A DNA stretch of 64,000 nt. Source: DSVZ01 sp037439785. Its GTDB lineage: Bacteria > Verrucomicrobiota > Verrucomicrobiia > Limisphaerales > J093. A model generated the notes under the pieces. That model searched no databases and had not been told where the DNA came from. It saw only the letters and a program-made list of their open reading frames with translations. A program made the translations under genes and the position numbers. Positions 24,657-37,155 of this stretch are shown piece by piece (the first letter of the stretch is position 1; the number at the start of each line of letters is the position of its first letter). The stretch spans positions 8,900-72,899 of the forward strand of contig JBBIVJ010000024.1 in the NCBI GenBank assembly GCA_037439785.1, given 5' to 3'.

Positions 24657-26051
24657 TCAGTCCCGGGCGCCCAGGCCCAGGCGTTCTTCCGCTTCCAGAC
24701 GGTCCCAGATCAGCCGGTCCAGGACCTCGCGGGCGGCGGCGCACTGCACGCGGTCAATGATCTCGCCGGCGAAGGCATGGATCAACATTTGCCGCGCCCG
24801 CTGGTGGGGGATGCCACGGGCGCGCAGGTAGAAGATGTGCTCGGGGTGAAGCTGGCCCACGGTGGCGCCGTGGGTGCACTTGACGTCGTCGGCGTAAATC
24901 TCGAGCTGGGGTTTGGTGTCCACGACCGCGTCGTCGGAGAGCAGGAGGTTTTTGTTGGTCTGCTTGGCGTCGGTCTTCTGCGCGCCGGGCCGGACCAGGA
25001 TGCGGCCGTGGAAGACGCCGCGGGCGCGGTCGGTCAGGATGCCGTTGAAGTATTCGTGGCTGGCGCAACGCGGGCTGGCGTGCTCGACGATCATGTGGTG
25101 GTCGGCCAGGCGCTCGTCGTGAACCAGGTACAGGCCGTTGAGCACCGCCTCGGAGTCCTCGCCGCGCAGCCCCAGGCGGATGTGATGGCGGGATAGGCGT
25201 GCGCCCAGGGCGAAGGAGTGGGCGTGGAGCTTCACCGCGCGCCCGGTCCGGACGTAGAGGCCGGAGATTTCGAAGGCCGTCGCCGGCTGGTCCTGGAACT
25301 TGAGCCATTCGACCTCCGCGCCATCCCCGGCGATCAGCTCGGTCAGGTGGTTGGCGACATAACGCGCGCCGTGGGGACCGGCGCTCAGCTCGATCACCGT
25401 CGCCCGCGCCCCGGCCCCCACGTGCACGCGGTGGCGGACAAGGCTGGCGGGGGCTTCCGGCCGGCCCGAGGCCCAATGGACCAGGCAGACCGGGCCGGTC
25501 AGCGTTTGGCCGGGCGGGATGCGGAGGTGCAGGCCGTCGGTGAAGAACGCCCGGTTGAGCGCGGTGAAGGCATGATCGCCCACCGGCGCCAGCGGCTCCG
25601 ACCCGCCGCTCCCCTGCTCCGGGTCGTGCGCAAGCGCAGAGCGCAGGTCGGTGCAGGTGACCTGACCGTCGCCTCCCGCCGTGGGCAGGCCGCGCGAAAG
25701 TTCGGGCACCAGGTGGCCGTCCACGAAGACCGCCATCAGGCCGGCCTCCGCCAGAAAGGGCAACCGCGCGAGTTGCGCGGCAATCTCGCGGGCGGGCGGG
25801 GGCGCGCTCGCCGGGTGGAAGGGCACTTCCAGCAACGGGGCGAGGGGGGTGAAGCGCCAGTCTTCCGCCTGCACGGTGGGATAGCCGGTGCGGAGGAACT
25901 CGCGCAGGCCGGCCTCGCGGAAGGCGCGCAGCGCCGGCGGTTCGGCGGCGCGGCCCGGGTGACGCGCGAATGCCTCCCGCACGGCCTCGGCGGCGGAGCG
26001 GCCGCGCGAGCCGGCGGGGGCGGCCGGGACGGGTTCAAGGGTGGTGGGCAT
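24657..26051 (-). CDS. sufD: Fe-S cluster assembly protein SufD
   Basis: 464 residues. The N-terminal helical part contains LREFLRTGYPTVQAEDWRFT (the usual PTxxxExWRYT region). The C-terminal beta-helix shows LYLVHDERLADHHMIVEH, then KTDAKQTNKNLLLSDDA, then CTHGATVGQLHPEHIFYLRARG, with the SufD Cys/His near the SufB interface. SufD pairs with SufB and is driven by SufC. The first 20 residues are Ala/Pro-rich. It lies 12 bases from sufC and 4 from sufU. Confidence 0.95.
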   Translation of the reverse strand: MPTTLEPVPAAPAGSRGRSAAEAVREAFARHPGRAAEPPALRAFREAGLREFLRTGYPTVQAEDWRFTPLAPLLEVPFHPASAPPPAREIAAQLARLPFLAEAGLMAVFVDGHLVPELSRGLPTAGGDGQVTCTDLRSALAHDPEQGSGGSEPLAPVGDHAFTALNRAFFTDGLHLRIPPGQTLTGPVCLVHWASGRPEAPASLVRHRVHVGAGARATVIELSAGPHGARYVANHLTELIAGDGAEVEWLKFQDQPATAFEISGLYVRTGRAVKLHAHSFALGARLSRHHIRLGLRGEDSEAVLNGLYLVHDERLADHHMIVEHASPRCASHEYFNGILTDRARGVFHGRILVRPGAQKTDAKQTNKNLLLSDDAVVDTKPQLEIYADDVKCTHGATVGQLHPEHIFYLRARGIPHQRARQMLIHAFAGEIIDRVQCAAAREVLDRLIWDRLEAEERLGLGARD

Positions 26052-26063
26052 GGCGGCAGGGGC

Positions 26064-26849
26064 TCAGGCGGGGGTGAGGGTGCAGGGTTCGCACAGGGCG
26101 CAGCCCTGAATCCAGTCGTAGCCCTTTTCCTCGAGTTCGAGGGCCAGGGCCTTGTCGCCGGACTTGACGATGCGGCCGTCGCAGAGCACGTGCACGAAGT
26201 CGGGGACGATGTAGTTGAGCAGGCGCTGGTAGTGGGTGATGATCAACTGGGCGTTGTCCGGGCGCCGCAGTCGGTTGACGCCGCCGGCGACCACGCGCAG
26301 GGCGTCAATGTCCAGGCCGGAGTCGGTTTCGTCGAGCACGGCCAGTTTGGGTTCGAGCACGGCCATTTGGAAAATCTCGTTGCGCTTTTTCTCGCCGCCG
26401 GAGAAGCCGACGTTGACCGGGCGTTTGAGCAGGTCCTCTTCCAGGTCCAGCAGCTTGATCTTGTCGCGCACGAGCTGGAGGAACTCGACGGCGTCCAGTT
26501 CGGGCAGGCCGCGGGCCTTGCGGACCTCGTTGAGGGCGGCCTTCAGGAAGTAGGTGCTGTTGACGCCCGGGATTTCCACCGGGTACTGGAAGGCCAGAAA
26601 CAGCCCGGCGCGGGCGCGGTCTTCGGGGGCCATCTCCAGCAGGTCCTGGCCGAGGTAGCGGATGGTGCCGGCGGAGATGGCATAGCCTTCGCGGCCGGCC
26701 AGCACGGCGGCCAGGGTGCTTTTGCCACTGCCGTTGGGGCCCATGATGGCGTGCACTTCACCGGGGCAGAGGGTCAGGCTGATGCCTTTGAGGATTTCAC
26801 GACCGTCCACGCCGGCGTGGAGGTTCTGGATTTCAAGGAGGGGTTCCAT
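26064..26849 (-). CDS. sufC: SUF ATPase SufC
   Basis: ABC-type ATPase of the SufBCD scaffold, 261 residues. Walker A GPNGSGKST (near residue 36), the ABC signature FSGGEKKRNEI, Walker B LAVLDETDSGLDIDAL, and the H-loop LIITHYQRLL are all intact. The ATG at 26849 has AAGGAGGGG just upstream and gives the family's length; any longer version is unsupported. The final residues (CALCEPCTLTPA) add a CxxCxxC cluster at the C-terminus that is not typical of SufC and might bind metal. Confidence 0.96.
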   Translation of the reverse strand: MEPLLEIQNLHAGVDGREILKGISLTLCPGEVHAIMGPNGSGKSTLAAVLAGREGYAISAGTIRYLGQDLLEMAPEDRARAGLFLAFQYPVEIPGVNSTYFLKAALNEVRKARGLPELDAVEFLQLVRDKIKLLDLEEDLLKRPVNVGFSGGEKKRNEIFQMAVLEPKLAVLDETDSGLDIDALRVVAGGVNRLRRPDNAQLIITHYQRLLNYIVPDFVHVLCDGRIVKSGDKALALELEEKGYDWIQGCALCEPCTLTPA

Positions 26850-26914
26850 GTTCAATGCAGGGGTTCTCAAGGATGCGGACTTCAGGGGAGCCGACCGGGG
26901 CGGGGCGCCGGCGC

Positions 26915-28360
<1,446 letters not shown>

Positions 28361-28371
28361 GGCGGAGGAGC

Positions 28372-28824
28372 TCAGCGGTGTTTGCGGGCGGCGCACTGCG
28401 GGCAGAGGCCGTTGAAGGCAATTTCGTAACGCCGCATCTGAAAACCGGGCGGCAGGGTCATCTCCGGATGCCCTGCCTCGGGGTCGGTGGTGATGTCAAA
28501 GGCGCCGCCGCAGGCGTCGCAGTAAAAATGGTGGTGCTCGGCCATGTTCGAGCAGTAGCGGGTGGCGCCGCGGTCATGATGGACCTGCTTGACCAGACCG
28601 CAACGGACCAGCGCGTCCAGGCAATTGTACACGGTGGCCATGGAGATGTCCGGGATTTCCTGCTTGGCGCGCAGGAAGACCTCCTCGGCGGTGGGGTGGT
28701 CGCGCTTGCGCAGCAGCACCCGGTACACGTGTTGCCGCTGCGCGGTCGGTCGCAGGCCGGCGTAGGCCAGGCGGCTCTCCAGCGCGTCGCCCTCGCCGGG
28801 GGCGGGGGTGGTCTTCCGTTTCAT
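28372..28824 (-). CDS. Fur-family regulator heading the suf operon
   Basis: 150 residues. Winged-helix N-terminus with LRPTAQRQHVYRVLL and DISMATVYNCLDALVRCGLV (recognition helix region), then dimerisation domain with HHHFYCDACG (CxxC) and a second pair LCPQC that together form the structural zinc site. PerR, Fur and Irr types cannot be separated with confidence; the HHHF motif and short C-terminus resemble PerR-like proteins. As the first gene of the suf operon it probably controls suf in response to iron or peroxide and autoregulates. Its promoter is at 28834-28861. Confidence 0.92.
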   Translation of the reverse strand: MKRKTTPAPGEGDALESRLAYAGLRPTAQRQHVYRVLLRKRDHPTAEEVFLRAKQEIPDISMATVYNCLDALVRCGLVKQVHHDRGATRYCSNMAEHHHFYCDACGGAFDITTDPEAGHPEMTLPPGFQMRRYEIAFNGLCPQCAARKHR

Positions 28825-28833
28825 GGCGCGCGC

Positions 28834-28861
28834 AAGGTAGCGGCGGCGGTCGTTGTGTCAA
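28834..28861 (-). promoter_or_regulatory. Putative suf operon promoter
   Basis: Minus strand: consensus -35 TTGACA (28861-28856), 16-bp spacer, -10 TACCTT (28839-28834), 9 bases to the ATG of the Fur-family gene. An AT-richer stretch TTGTTCTAAGTCTTG abuts the -35 upstream and is a possible operator, though it is not a clear Fur or PerR palindrome. Confidence 0.6.
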
Positions 28862-28906
28862 GACTTAGAACAATTCCAGATCCAGGACCCGCCCGGCCCG
28901 CGCCGG

Positions 28907-28935
28907 TTGCGCCCCCGCCCGCCCCGTGTTATGCC
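28907..28935 (+). promoter_or_regulatory. Putative leaderless promoter of the AsmA-like gene
   Basis: -35 TTGCGC (28907-28912), 17-bp spacer, -10 TATGCC (28930-28935), 6 bases to the ATG at 28942. Divergent from the suf promoter, about 45 bases away. Confidence 0.5.
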
Positions 28936-28941
28936 GGGGCG

Positions 28942-29592
28942 ATGAAGTTCCTGGTGCGATGGTGCTTTCGCCTGCTGGTGCTGGCGCTGCTTCTGGCCCT
29001 CGCCCTGGTCCTGCTCAAGGACCTCCTGATCGAGGAATACCTCGAGGTCCAATGCCGGCGCGCCACCGGTCTGGAACTGGAAATCGGCCGCCTGGAGGTG
29101 GCCCTGCTGGCCCCCACGTTGCGGGCCGAAAACGTGCGCCTCTACAACCCGCCCGAGTTCGGCGGCGCCCCGGCCCTCGTCGCGGCCGAGGTGTTCCTGG
29201 AATATGACCGAGCCGCGCTGGTCCGCGGCACGCTCCACCTGCCCCTGCTGCGGCTGCACCTCCAGGAGCTGACCGTCGTCGAGGATGGCCGGGGCGGCCT
29301 GAATCTTTCCGTGCTGGCCGCGCGCGGAGCGGCGTCCTGGCAGGCCCATCCTCCGGCCTGGGAATTCGCCGGCCTGGACACCCTGAACCTGACCGTGGAA
29401 CAGGTGCGGCGGGTCAACCTGCGTGACCCGGCCCGCAACCTCTCCCTGGACCCGGCGCTGCGCGGCCAGGTCTGGCAGGGTCTGCGCACCACGGCCGACC
29501 TCCAACGATGCTGGACGGGCCTCACCTCCCGGCCGGCCTTCCGCAGGGTCTTGATGCCACCGGCACCGGCGGCGGGGCGATCCTCCCCTTGA
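28942..29592 (+). CDS. AsmA-like membrane-anchored protein
   Basis: 216 residues. One N-terminal membrane helix (LLVLALLLALALVLLKDLL) is followed by a periplasmic beta-rich part: TGLELEIGRLEVALLAPTLRAENVRLYNPPEFGG, the opening repeat typical of AsmA/DUF748-type proteins. It is much shorter than full AsmA proteins, which are thought to move lipids between membranes, and the C-terminus is Arg/Pro-rich. The ATG is supported by a promoter 6 bases upstream. Function unknown beyond the AsmA-like start. Confidence 0.75.
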   Translation: MKFLVRWCFRLLVLALLLALALVLLKDLLIEEYLEVQCRRATGLELEIGRLEVALLAPTLRAENVRLYNPPEFGGAPALVAAEVFLEYDRAALVRGTLHLPLLRLHLQELTVVEDGRGGLNLSVLAARGAASWQAHPPAWEFAGLDTLNLTVEQVRRVNLRDPARNLSLDPALRGQVWQGLRTTADLQRCWTGLTSRPAFRRVLMPPAPAAGRSSP

Positions 29593-30543
29593 AGTGGCGT
29601 TCCTACGGCTTGCCGGTGGGGCACCGCCGTCACACCTTGGGGGCGTGCGCGTGTTGATCATCGGGTGCGGGTATGTGGGGCTTTCCCTGGGTGCGGTCCT
29701 GGTCCGACGCGGACACGAGGTGATCGGAATGCGGCGCAGCGCTTCGGCCGCGGCCGAACTGCAAGCCGCCGGCATTCGCCCGCTCCAGGCGGATGTGACC
29801 GATCCCGCCACCCTGGCCGGGTTGCCGGCAGATTATGACGGGGTGGTCTTCTGCGTGGCCGCTTCGGGCGGCGGAGTCGAGGAGTACCGGCGCACCTACC
29901 TGGAGGGCGCGCGGCACGTGGTGGAATGGCTGGCGCCGCGCCCTCCCCGTCGTTTCGTGTACACCAGCAGCACCGGCGTGTATGCCCAGAATGACGGCTC
30001 GCTTGTCACCGAGGAAAGCCCCACGCAGGCCGCCACGCCCACCGCGGAAATCCTGCTGGCCACCGAGCAACTGCTCCTGGAGGCCGCGCGGACGCGGACC
30101 TTCCCGGCCGTGGTGCTGCGGTTGTCCGGCATTTACGGTCCGGGCCGGGGCTACTGGCTCCGCCAGTTCCTCGCCGGTGAGGCCCAGCTGGAAGGCGACG
30201 GCAATCGCATTCTGAACATGATCCACCGCGACGACGCAGTGGAGGCGATCCCGGCCGCCCTGGAGCGGGGACAACCCGGGCGCATTTACAACGTCAGCGA
30301 CGACGAGCCGGTCACCCAGCGGGAGCTGTTCGCCTGGCTGGCGCAGCGGTTGAATCGCCCGATGCCGCTGCCGGCACCGGTGGCCGGTCTCCCACCGCGC
30401 CAGCGGGGTTTGACCAGCAAGCGGGTCAGCAACGCGCGCCTCCGCCGCGAGCTGGGCTGGGTGCCGCGTTTCCCCACTTTCCGCGAAGGATTCGCCGCGG
30501 AACTGGCGGCGCCGGTTGAAACGGGCGGGGAACGCGGTGCCGC

Positions 30544-33621
<3,078 letters not shown>

Positions 33622-33703
33622 GGATTCAGCAGGCGACAGGGGTCAGTAGAGGAAGGGAGAGCACGCTTGCCGCCAGTGGGCGAGTGTGACAGTGTTTTAA
33701 GGT

Positions 33704-33907
33704 ATGTCGCTGGCTGAAATACTGCCTCGGGTTCGCAACCTCCCCCCGGCGGAGAAGCTGCGTCTTATCAGCATTTTGGCTGTAGAGGTCGCGGCGGACG
33801 TTGCGCCGTTGGAGCAGAACCGTACTTATGTAGTGGCCACGCCGGTCTTTGAACCCGGCGCGGCGGAGGCGCTGAGGGAGGCGTTGCGCGCGATACCGCA
33901 GGGCTGA
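33704..33907 (+). CDS. Small conserved protein paired with a retropepsin-type gene
   Basis: 67 residues: MSLAEILPRVRNLPPAEKLR and on to a short acidic middle and EALREALRAIPQG. It resembles short proteins that precede aspartyl-protease genes in many bacteria. The helical N-terminus with LPPAEKLRLI also recalls small antitoxin-like proteins, but no DNA-binding motif is visible. AAGG lies just before the ATG. Its stop is 4 bases before the next gene, so the two form a cassette inside the efflux operon but on the opposite strand. Function unknown. Confidence 0.65.
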   Translation: MSLAEILPRVRNLPPAEKLRLISILAVEVAADVAPLEQNRTYVVATPVFEPGAAEALREALRAIPQG

Positions 33908-33911
33908 CGCT

Positions 33912-34388
33912 GTGCGCTTTCCGTATTCAGCCGACGGCCGGCCGCTGCTGCCACTGACGCTCTCCATCGGCTCGCGCGTTCTCACCGTCGAGGCTTTGCT
34001 CGACAGCGGCGCCGATGTGAAGGTGCTGCCGTGGCGGATGGGCGAGGCAGTGGGTGGCGCCTGGAATCCGGCCAAGGCCACACTGCGACTCGCCGGCGCG
34101 CTGGCCGGTACTCCAGCGATGCCGCTGCTTGTCGAGGCCAAGGTGGGCGAGTTTGCGCCTGGGCGTCTCGCCTTCGCCTGGTGCCGCACGGACGAAGTGC
34201 CGCCGGTGCTTGGACAAACGAACTTCTTCATGGAGTTCGATGTTTGTTTCTTTCGCTCGCGAAGGAGTTTGCCGTCGCACCCAGGGGCCAACAGCTCGGT
34301 GCTTGAGAGTTTTCATTCGGAGCGGCTCCCGGCTTTCACTCCTCCGCGCAGCTCGCGCCCAGGCGGGAGCGGAGCAGGTGCGACTTGA
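33912..34388 (+). CDS. Retropepsin-like aspartic protease, probably frameshifted at its 3' end
   Basis: 158 residues in the continuous frame from a GTG. The active-site motif is ALLDSGADVKVLP (near residue 35), the D-S/T-G of single-lobe aspartic proteases. FMEFDVCFFRSR (near residue 115) is the recognisable end of the family. After that the frame runs into low-quality sequence and overlaps the adaptor gene by 53 bases. Shifting one base near 34260 gives KEFAVAPRGQQLGA and a stop at 34306, which fits the family's usual ending. So a one-base deletion, real or a sequencing error, is likely. Substrate and role are unknown. Confidence 0.7.
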   Translation: MRFPYSADGRPLLPLTLSIGSRVLTVEALLDSGADVKVLPWRMGEAVGGAWNPAKATLRLAGALAGTPAMPLLVEAKVGEFAPGRLAFAWCRTDEVPPVLGQTNFFMEFDVCFFRSRRSLPSHPGANSSVLESFHSERLPAFTPPRSSRPGGSGAGAT

Positions 34389-35565
34389 GCGCGAACGTGC
34401 CGGCCACCGCCACCCGCTCCTGCGCGTGCAAGCCTTCCCGCACTTCGCAGCGGCCGCCGCTTTGCACCCCCAGCCGGACCGCCCGCGCCTCGAACAGGTC
34501 GTCCCCCCGCTGCACAAACACCACCGGCCGTCCCCCGACCTGCTGCACCGCGGCGGCCGGCAGCACCCACACCTCTTCGGCCCGGCGCGCCAGAATGCGG
34601 GCGCGGGCGAACATCCGGGTGCGCAGCGCACCGTCGGGATTGGGCACTTCGGCCCGGGCGCGCACCAGGCGGGTGCGCTCGTCCACTTCGGCGCTCAGCC
34701 AGGTCAGCGTGCCGGTGAAGGTGCGGTCCGGCAGCGCCTCGACCGCGAGTTCGACCGTCTGGCCTTCGCGCACCCGGTCCAGGGCGGCTTCGGGCAGGTT
34801 CAGGATGGCCCACATCACCGAGCGGTCGGCCAGGGTGAAGAGCGGTCGGCCGGCCTCGACCCGCTCGCCCCGCACGGCGGTTCGTTCGATGATTTCGCCG
34901 GCGAAGGGGGCGGTCACTTCCAGGTACACCGGCTCATCCGGGCGCGCGCCGAGGGCCTCGATTTGCGCCTCGCTGAAGCCCAGGGTGCGGGCCAGTTGGC
35001 AGGCGGCGCGGTGTTCGGCCTCGGCCTGTTGCAGGTCCCGTTCGGAGGTCACCCGCTCGGTCCGCAGCTTGCGCTCGCGCTCGAGGGACTGGTGGGTCAG
35101 CACCGCCCGCGCCACCACCTCTGCAATGGTGGCTGACCAGAGCCGCGCCACGACCTGCCCTTCCTGCACCGGCTGGCCAAGGTCCACCTCGGCCCCCTGC
35201 ACGATGCCACCGACCGGGGCGACGATTTGGGCCAGCCGGTTTTGGTTGAAGGCCAGTTCGGCCAGACACTCGACGCCCTCGGCCAGTTCCCCGACCACGG
35301 GGGTGGCGATTTGGACGCCGGCCAGCGCCGCCGAATCCGCCGCCGGCAGCCGCACCAGGAGCGATTGACCGGGCTGCAGCCGCGCGAGTGCTTCGGGCCG
35401 GCAAGGGCCGCAGGCGGCCTCCGGCACGCGATGCTCGGAGCACATGCCGTCAGCGGCCGGGGGGTGGGGTGGATGCGCCGCCAGTTCACGGTTGCCCGGT
35501 CCCGATGGGGTCAGGACCAGGGCAGCCGCAGTGAAGCCGATCCAGGTTGGGAATCCACTTTTCAT
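34336..35565 (-). CDS. Efflux RND periplasmic adaptor subunit (CusB-like)
   Basis: 409 residues. N-terminal signal or anchor (FPTWIGFTAAALVL), then a metal-binding type segment CSEHRVPEAACGPC, then the barrel-sandwich/lipoyl halves (LAQIVAPVGGIVQGAEVDLGQ and VTAPFAGEIIERTAV), a coiled-coil hairpin between them with LERERKLRTERVTSERDLQQAEAE, a beta-barrel and a membrane-proximal domain. It links the RND pump to an outer-membrane channel; no TolC/CusC gene is in the window. The ATG at 35565 gives the signal sequence directly. It lies 112 bases after the Cys-rich gene. Confidence 0.92.
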   Translation of the reverse strand: MKSGFPTWIGFTAAALVLTPSGPGNRELAAHPPHPPAADGMCSEHRVPEAACGPCRPEALARLQPGQSLLVRLPAADSAALAGVQIATPVVGELAEGVECLAELAFNQNRLAQIVAPVGGIVQGAEVDLGQPVQEGQVVARLWSATIAEVVARAVLTHQSLERERKLRTERVTSERDLQQAEAEHRAACQLARTLGFSEAQIEALGARPDEPVYLEVTAPFAGEIIERTAVRGERVEAGRPLFTLADRSVMWAILNLPEAALDRVREGQTVELAVEALPDRTFTGTLTWLSAEVDERTRLVRARAEVPNPDGALRTRMFARARILARRAEEVWVLPAAAVQQVGGRPVVFVQRGDDLFEARAVRLGVQSGGRCEVREGLHAQERVAVAGTFALKSHLLRSRLGASCAEE

Positions 35566-35677
35566 AAAAGACGACCAGGAAATATCGCGATCACCAAACG
35601 AATCCGGGAGGGGCGCGGTGGACACACCACGCCCTTGAAGTCACGCCCGGCCGGGAACTCAGGCCGGCGTCGGGAGC

Positions 35678-36067
35678 TCAGGAAGCGCGGGAAGGAGCGC
35701 GGGGAGGACGCGCCGCGCGGCGGGCAAATTGCCAGGGCCGACTCCGTTCAAGCGGGGCCCGCCCGGGGGGCTGGGGCTGGAAGCCGGCTCGGCACAGAGA
35801 TTCCGGCGCCGGGTCAGGGAGCAGCCGAACCACCAGCAGCGGCGGGACGATTGAGGCCCCTCGCTCCTCGGTCTTGCAGGAGCCGGTCTCCAGCGAGCTG
35901 CAGGGTTGCTGGTCACAGTTGGCAGGGCTCTGCGGGTCGCCGGCGTCGGCGCAGCAGCATTGCAGCCAGGGCCGCTCCGGCAGCCAGGGCTCGAGGGCGC
36001 AATGCATGCTCGCCGGCACCCACAGGGCCAGCAGGAGCATCACCACGCTGCCTTTGAGCCAACTCAC
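35678..36067 (-). CDS. Cys-rich exported small protein heading the metal-efflux operon
   Basis: 129 residues from a GTG. MSWLKGSVVMLLLALWVPAS is a signal peptide, followed by HCALE, then CCC and four more cysteines, eight in all. The C-terminal third is Pro/Arg-rich and may be poorly conserved. Short proteins of this kind often precede Cus/Czc-type pumps in Verrucomicrobia; a role in periplasmic metal binding is plausible but unproven. The GTG start is supported by a TTGCCT-16-TAATCT promoter ending 8 bases upstream. Confidence 0.65.
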   Translation of the reverse strand: MSWLKGSVVMLLLALWVPASMHCALEPWLPERPWLQCCCADAGDPQSPANCDQQPCSSLETGSCKTEERGASIVPPLLVVRLLPDPAPESLCRAGFQPQPPGRAPLERSRPWQFARRAARPPRAPSRAS

Positions 36068-36075
36068 GGGGCGTT

Positions 36076-36103
36076 AGATTAGTCGGGAAAGGAGGCGAGG
36101 CAA
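36076..36103 (-). promoter_or_regulatory. Putative promoter of the metal-efflux operon
   Basis: Minus strand: -35 TTGCCT (36103-36098), 16-bp spacer, -10 TAATCT (36081-36076), then 8 bases to the GTG at 36067. No clear metal-responsive operator is seen next to it. Confidence 0.5.
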
Positions 36104-36417
36104 GGCTCCGGCAGGCACCAAGCAAAGACGCCCGGCCCGGGATTTCGCGGCAGGGTGCACCGTCCCTTGCTCAAAAACTCATGCCGGCAGTGGCCAAAGG
36201 CCGGAGGCCGGAGGTGAGGAGCGGGGTGCGAGGAGGGAGGGTCAGGAGCCCGGAGTCAGCAGGTTCGCGAACGCGAACGGTCTTTCCACGCTCGCCAACC
36301 GTGTTCCACCTGCCGCACTCGGAAGGCGGGGACAAGCGCCCGCCGGACTGCACCGGGGTCCCTTTGGGAAGCTTTCGGCCCTCTCCACGCTTGAGGGGGC
36401 GTTGCGGGCCGGCCTGC
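36104..36417. other. Gap between divergent promoters, with purine-rich short repeats
   Basis: About 310 bases without a gene. Bases 36190-36260 carry repeated GGCCGGAGG and GGAG units on the plus strand. The frame that is open across it upstream of the LOG gene reads as Arg/Pro-rich low-complexity sequence and is not a plausible N-terminal extension. Confidence 0.4.
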
Positions 36418-36446
36418 TTGTCACACCCGCCGGGGGCCCCTAAGGT
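36418..36446 (+). promoter_or_regulatory. Putative leaderless promoter of the LOG gene
   Basis: -35 TTGTCA (36418-36423), 17-bp spacer, -10 TAAGGT (36441-36446), 7 bases to the GTG at 36454. Confidence 0.6.
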
Positions 36447-36453
36447 TCGGCGC

Positions 36454-37146
36454 GTGACCTATCCGGACCACAATCAGAACGGGCTGCTTTACCAGGAGGA
36501 CCCGTGGCGCGTGTTCCGCATCATGGCCGAGTTTGTTGATTCCTTCGAGACGCTCAGCACCCTCGGGTTTGCGGTGGCGGTGTTCGGGTCGGCCCGGACC
36601 CGGCGGGGGGACAAGTACTACAAGCTGGCCGAGGCCCTGGGGCGGGAGCTGGCCCGCCAGGGCCTGGGGGTCATCACCGGCGGCGGTCCGGGCATCATGG
36701 AGGCGGCCAACAAGGGAGCGATGGCCGCCGGCGGCACGTCGGTGGGGCTGAACATCTATCTGCCCAACGAACAAAAGACCAACCGCCACCTCACCCTGGC
36801 CCTGCACTTCCGCTACTTCTTTGCCCGCAAGGTCTGCTTTGCCAAGTACAGCCTGGGTTTTGTGTTTTTCCCGGGCGGCTTTGGCACACTGGACGAGTTT
36901 TTCGAACTCATCACCCTGGTCCAAACCCGCCGCCTGCCCAAGGTGCCGATGATCCTGGTCGGCCGGTCGTATTGGCGCGGCCTGCTGCGCTGGCTGCACC
37001 AGACGGTCGAGCAGCCCGGGTACCTTGACCGGGCCGACCTGGAGCCCCTGCGGTTGGTGGAAGACCCGCTCGAGGCGGTCCATTACCTGGTCGAACACCG
37101 GGATACCCTCACCGCTCCCCACCCCGTGGGCAAGGCCTTCGCCTGA
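36454..37146 (+). CDS. LOG-family nucleoside 5'-monophosphate phosphoribohydrolase
   Basis: 230 residues from a GTG. The two LOG motifs are present: GGGPGIMEAANKGA and PGGFGTLDEFFE, the nucleotide-binding and catalytic loops. Family members (TIGR00730) cleave nucleoside monophosphates such as AMP or cytokinin nucleotides to free base and ribose phosphate. The start is set by the promoter 7 bases upstream; about 90 upstream in-frame codons are low complexity and unlikely. A second M16 gene follows after 9 bases. Confidence 0.93.
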   Translation: MTYPDHNQNGLLYQEDPWRVFRIMAEFVDSFETLSTLGFAVAVFGSARTRRGDKYYKLAEALGRELARQGLGVITGGGPGIMEAANKGAMAAGGTSVGLNIYLPNEQKTNRHLTLALHFRYFFARKVCFAKYSLGFVFFPGGFGTLDEFFELITLVQTRRLPKVPMILVGRSYWRGLLRWLHQTVEQPGYLDRADLEPLRLVEDPLEAVHYLVEHRDTLTAPHPVGKAFA

Positions 37147-37155
37147 GACCGCCCC

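Noticed and set aside
36181..36453. N-terminal extension of the LOG protein
   Set aside because: Arg/Pro-rich low complexity; the GTG at 36454 has a promoter 7 bases upstream and gives the family's normal length.
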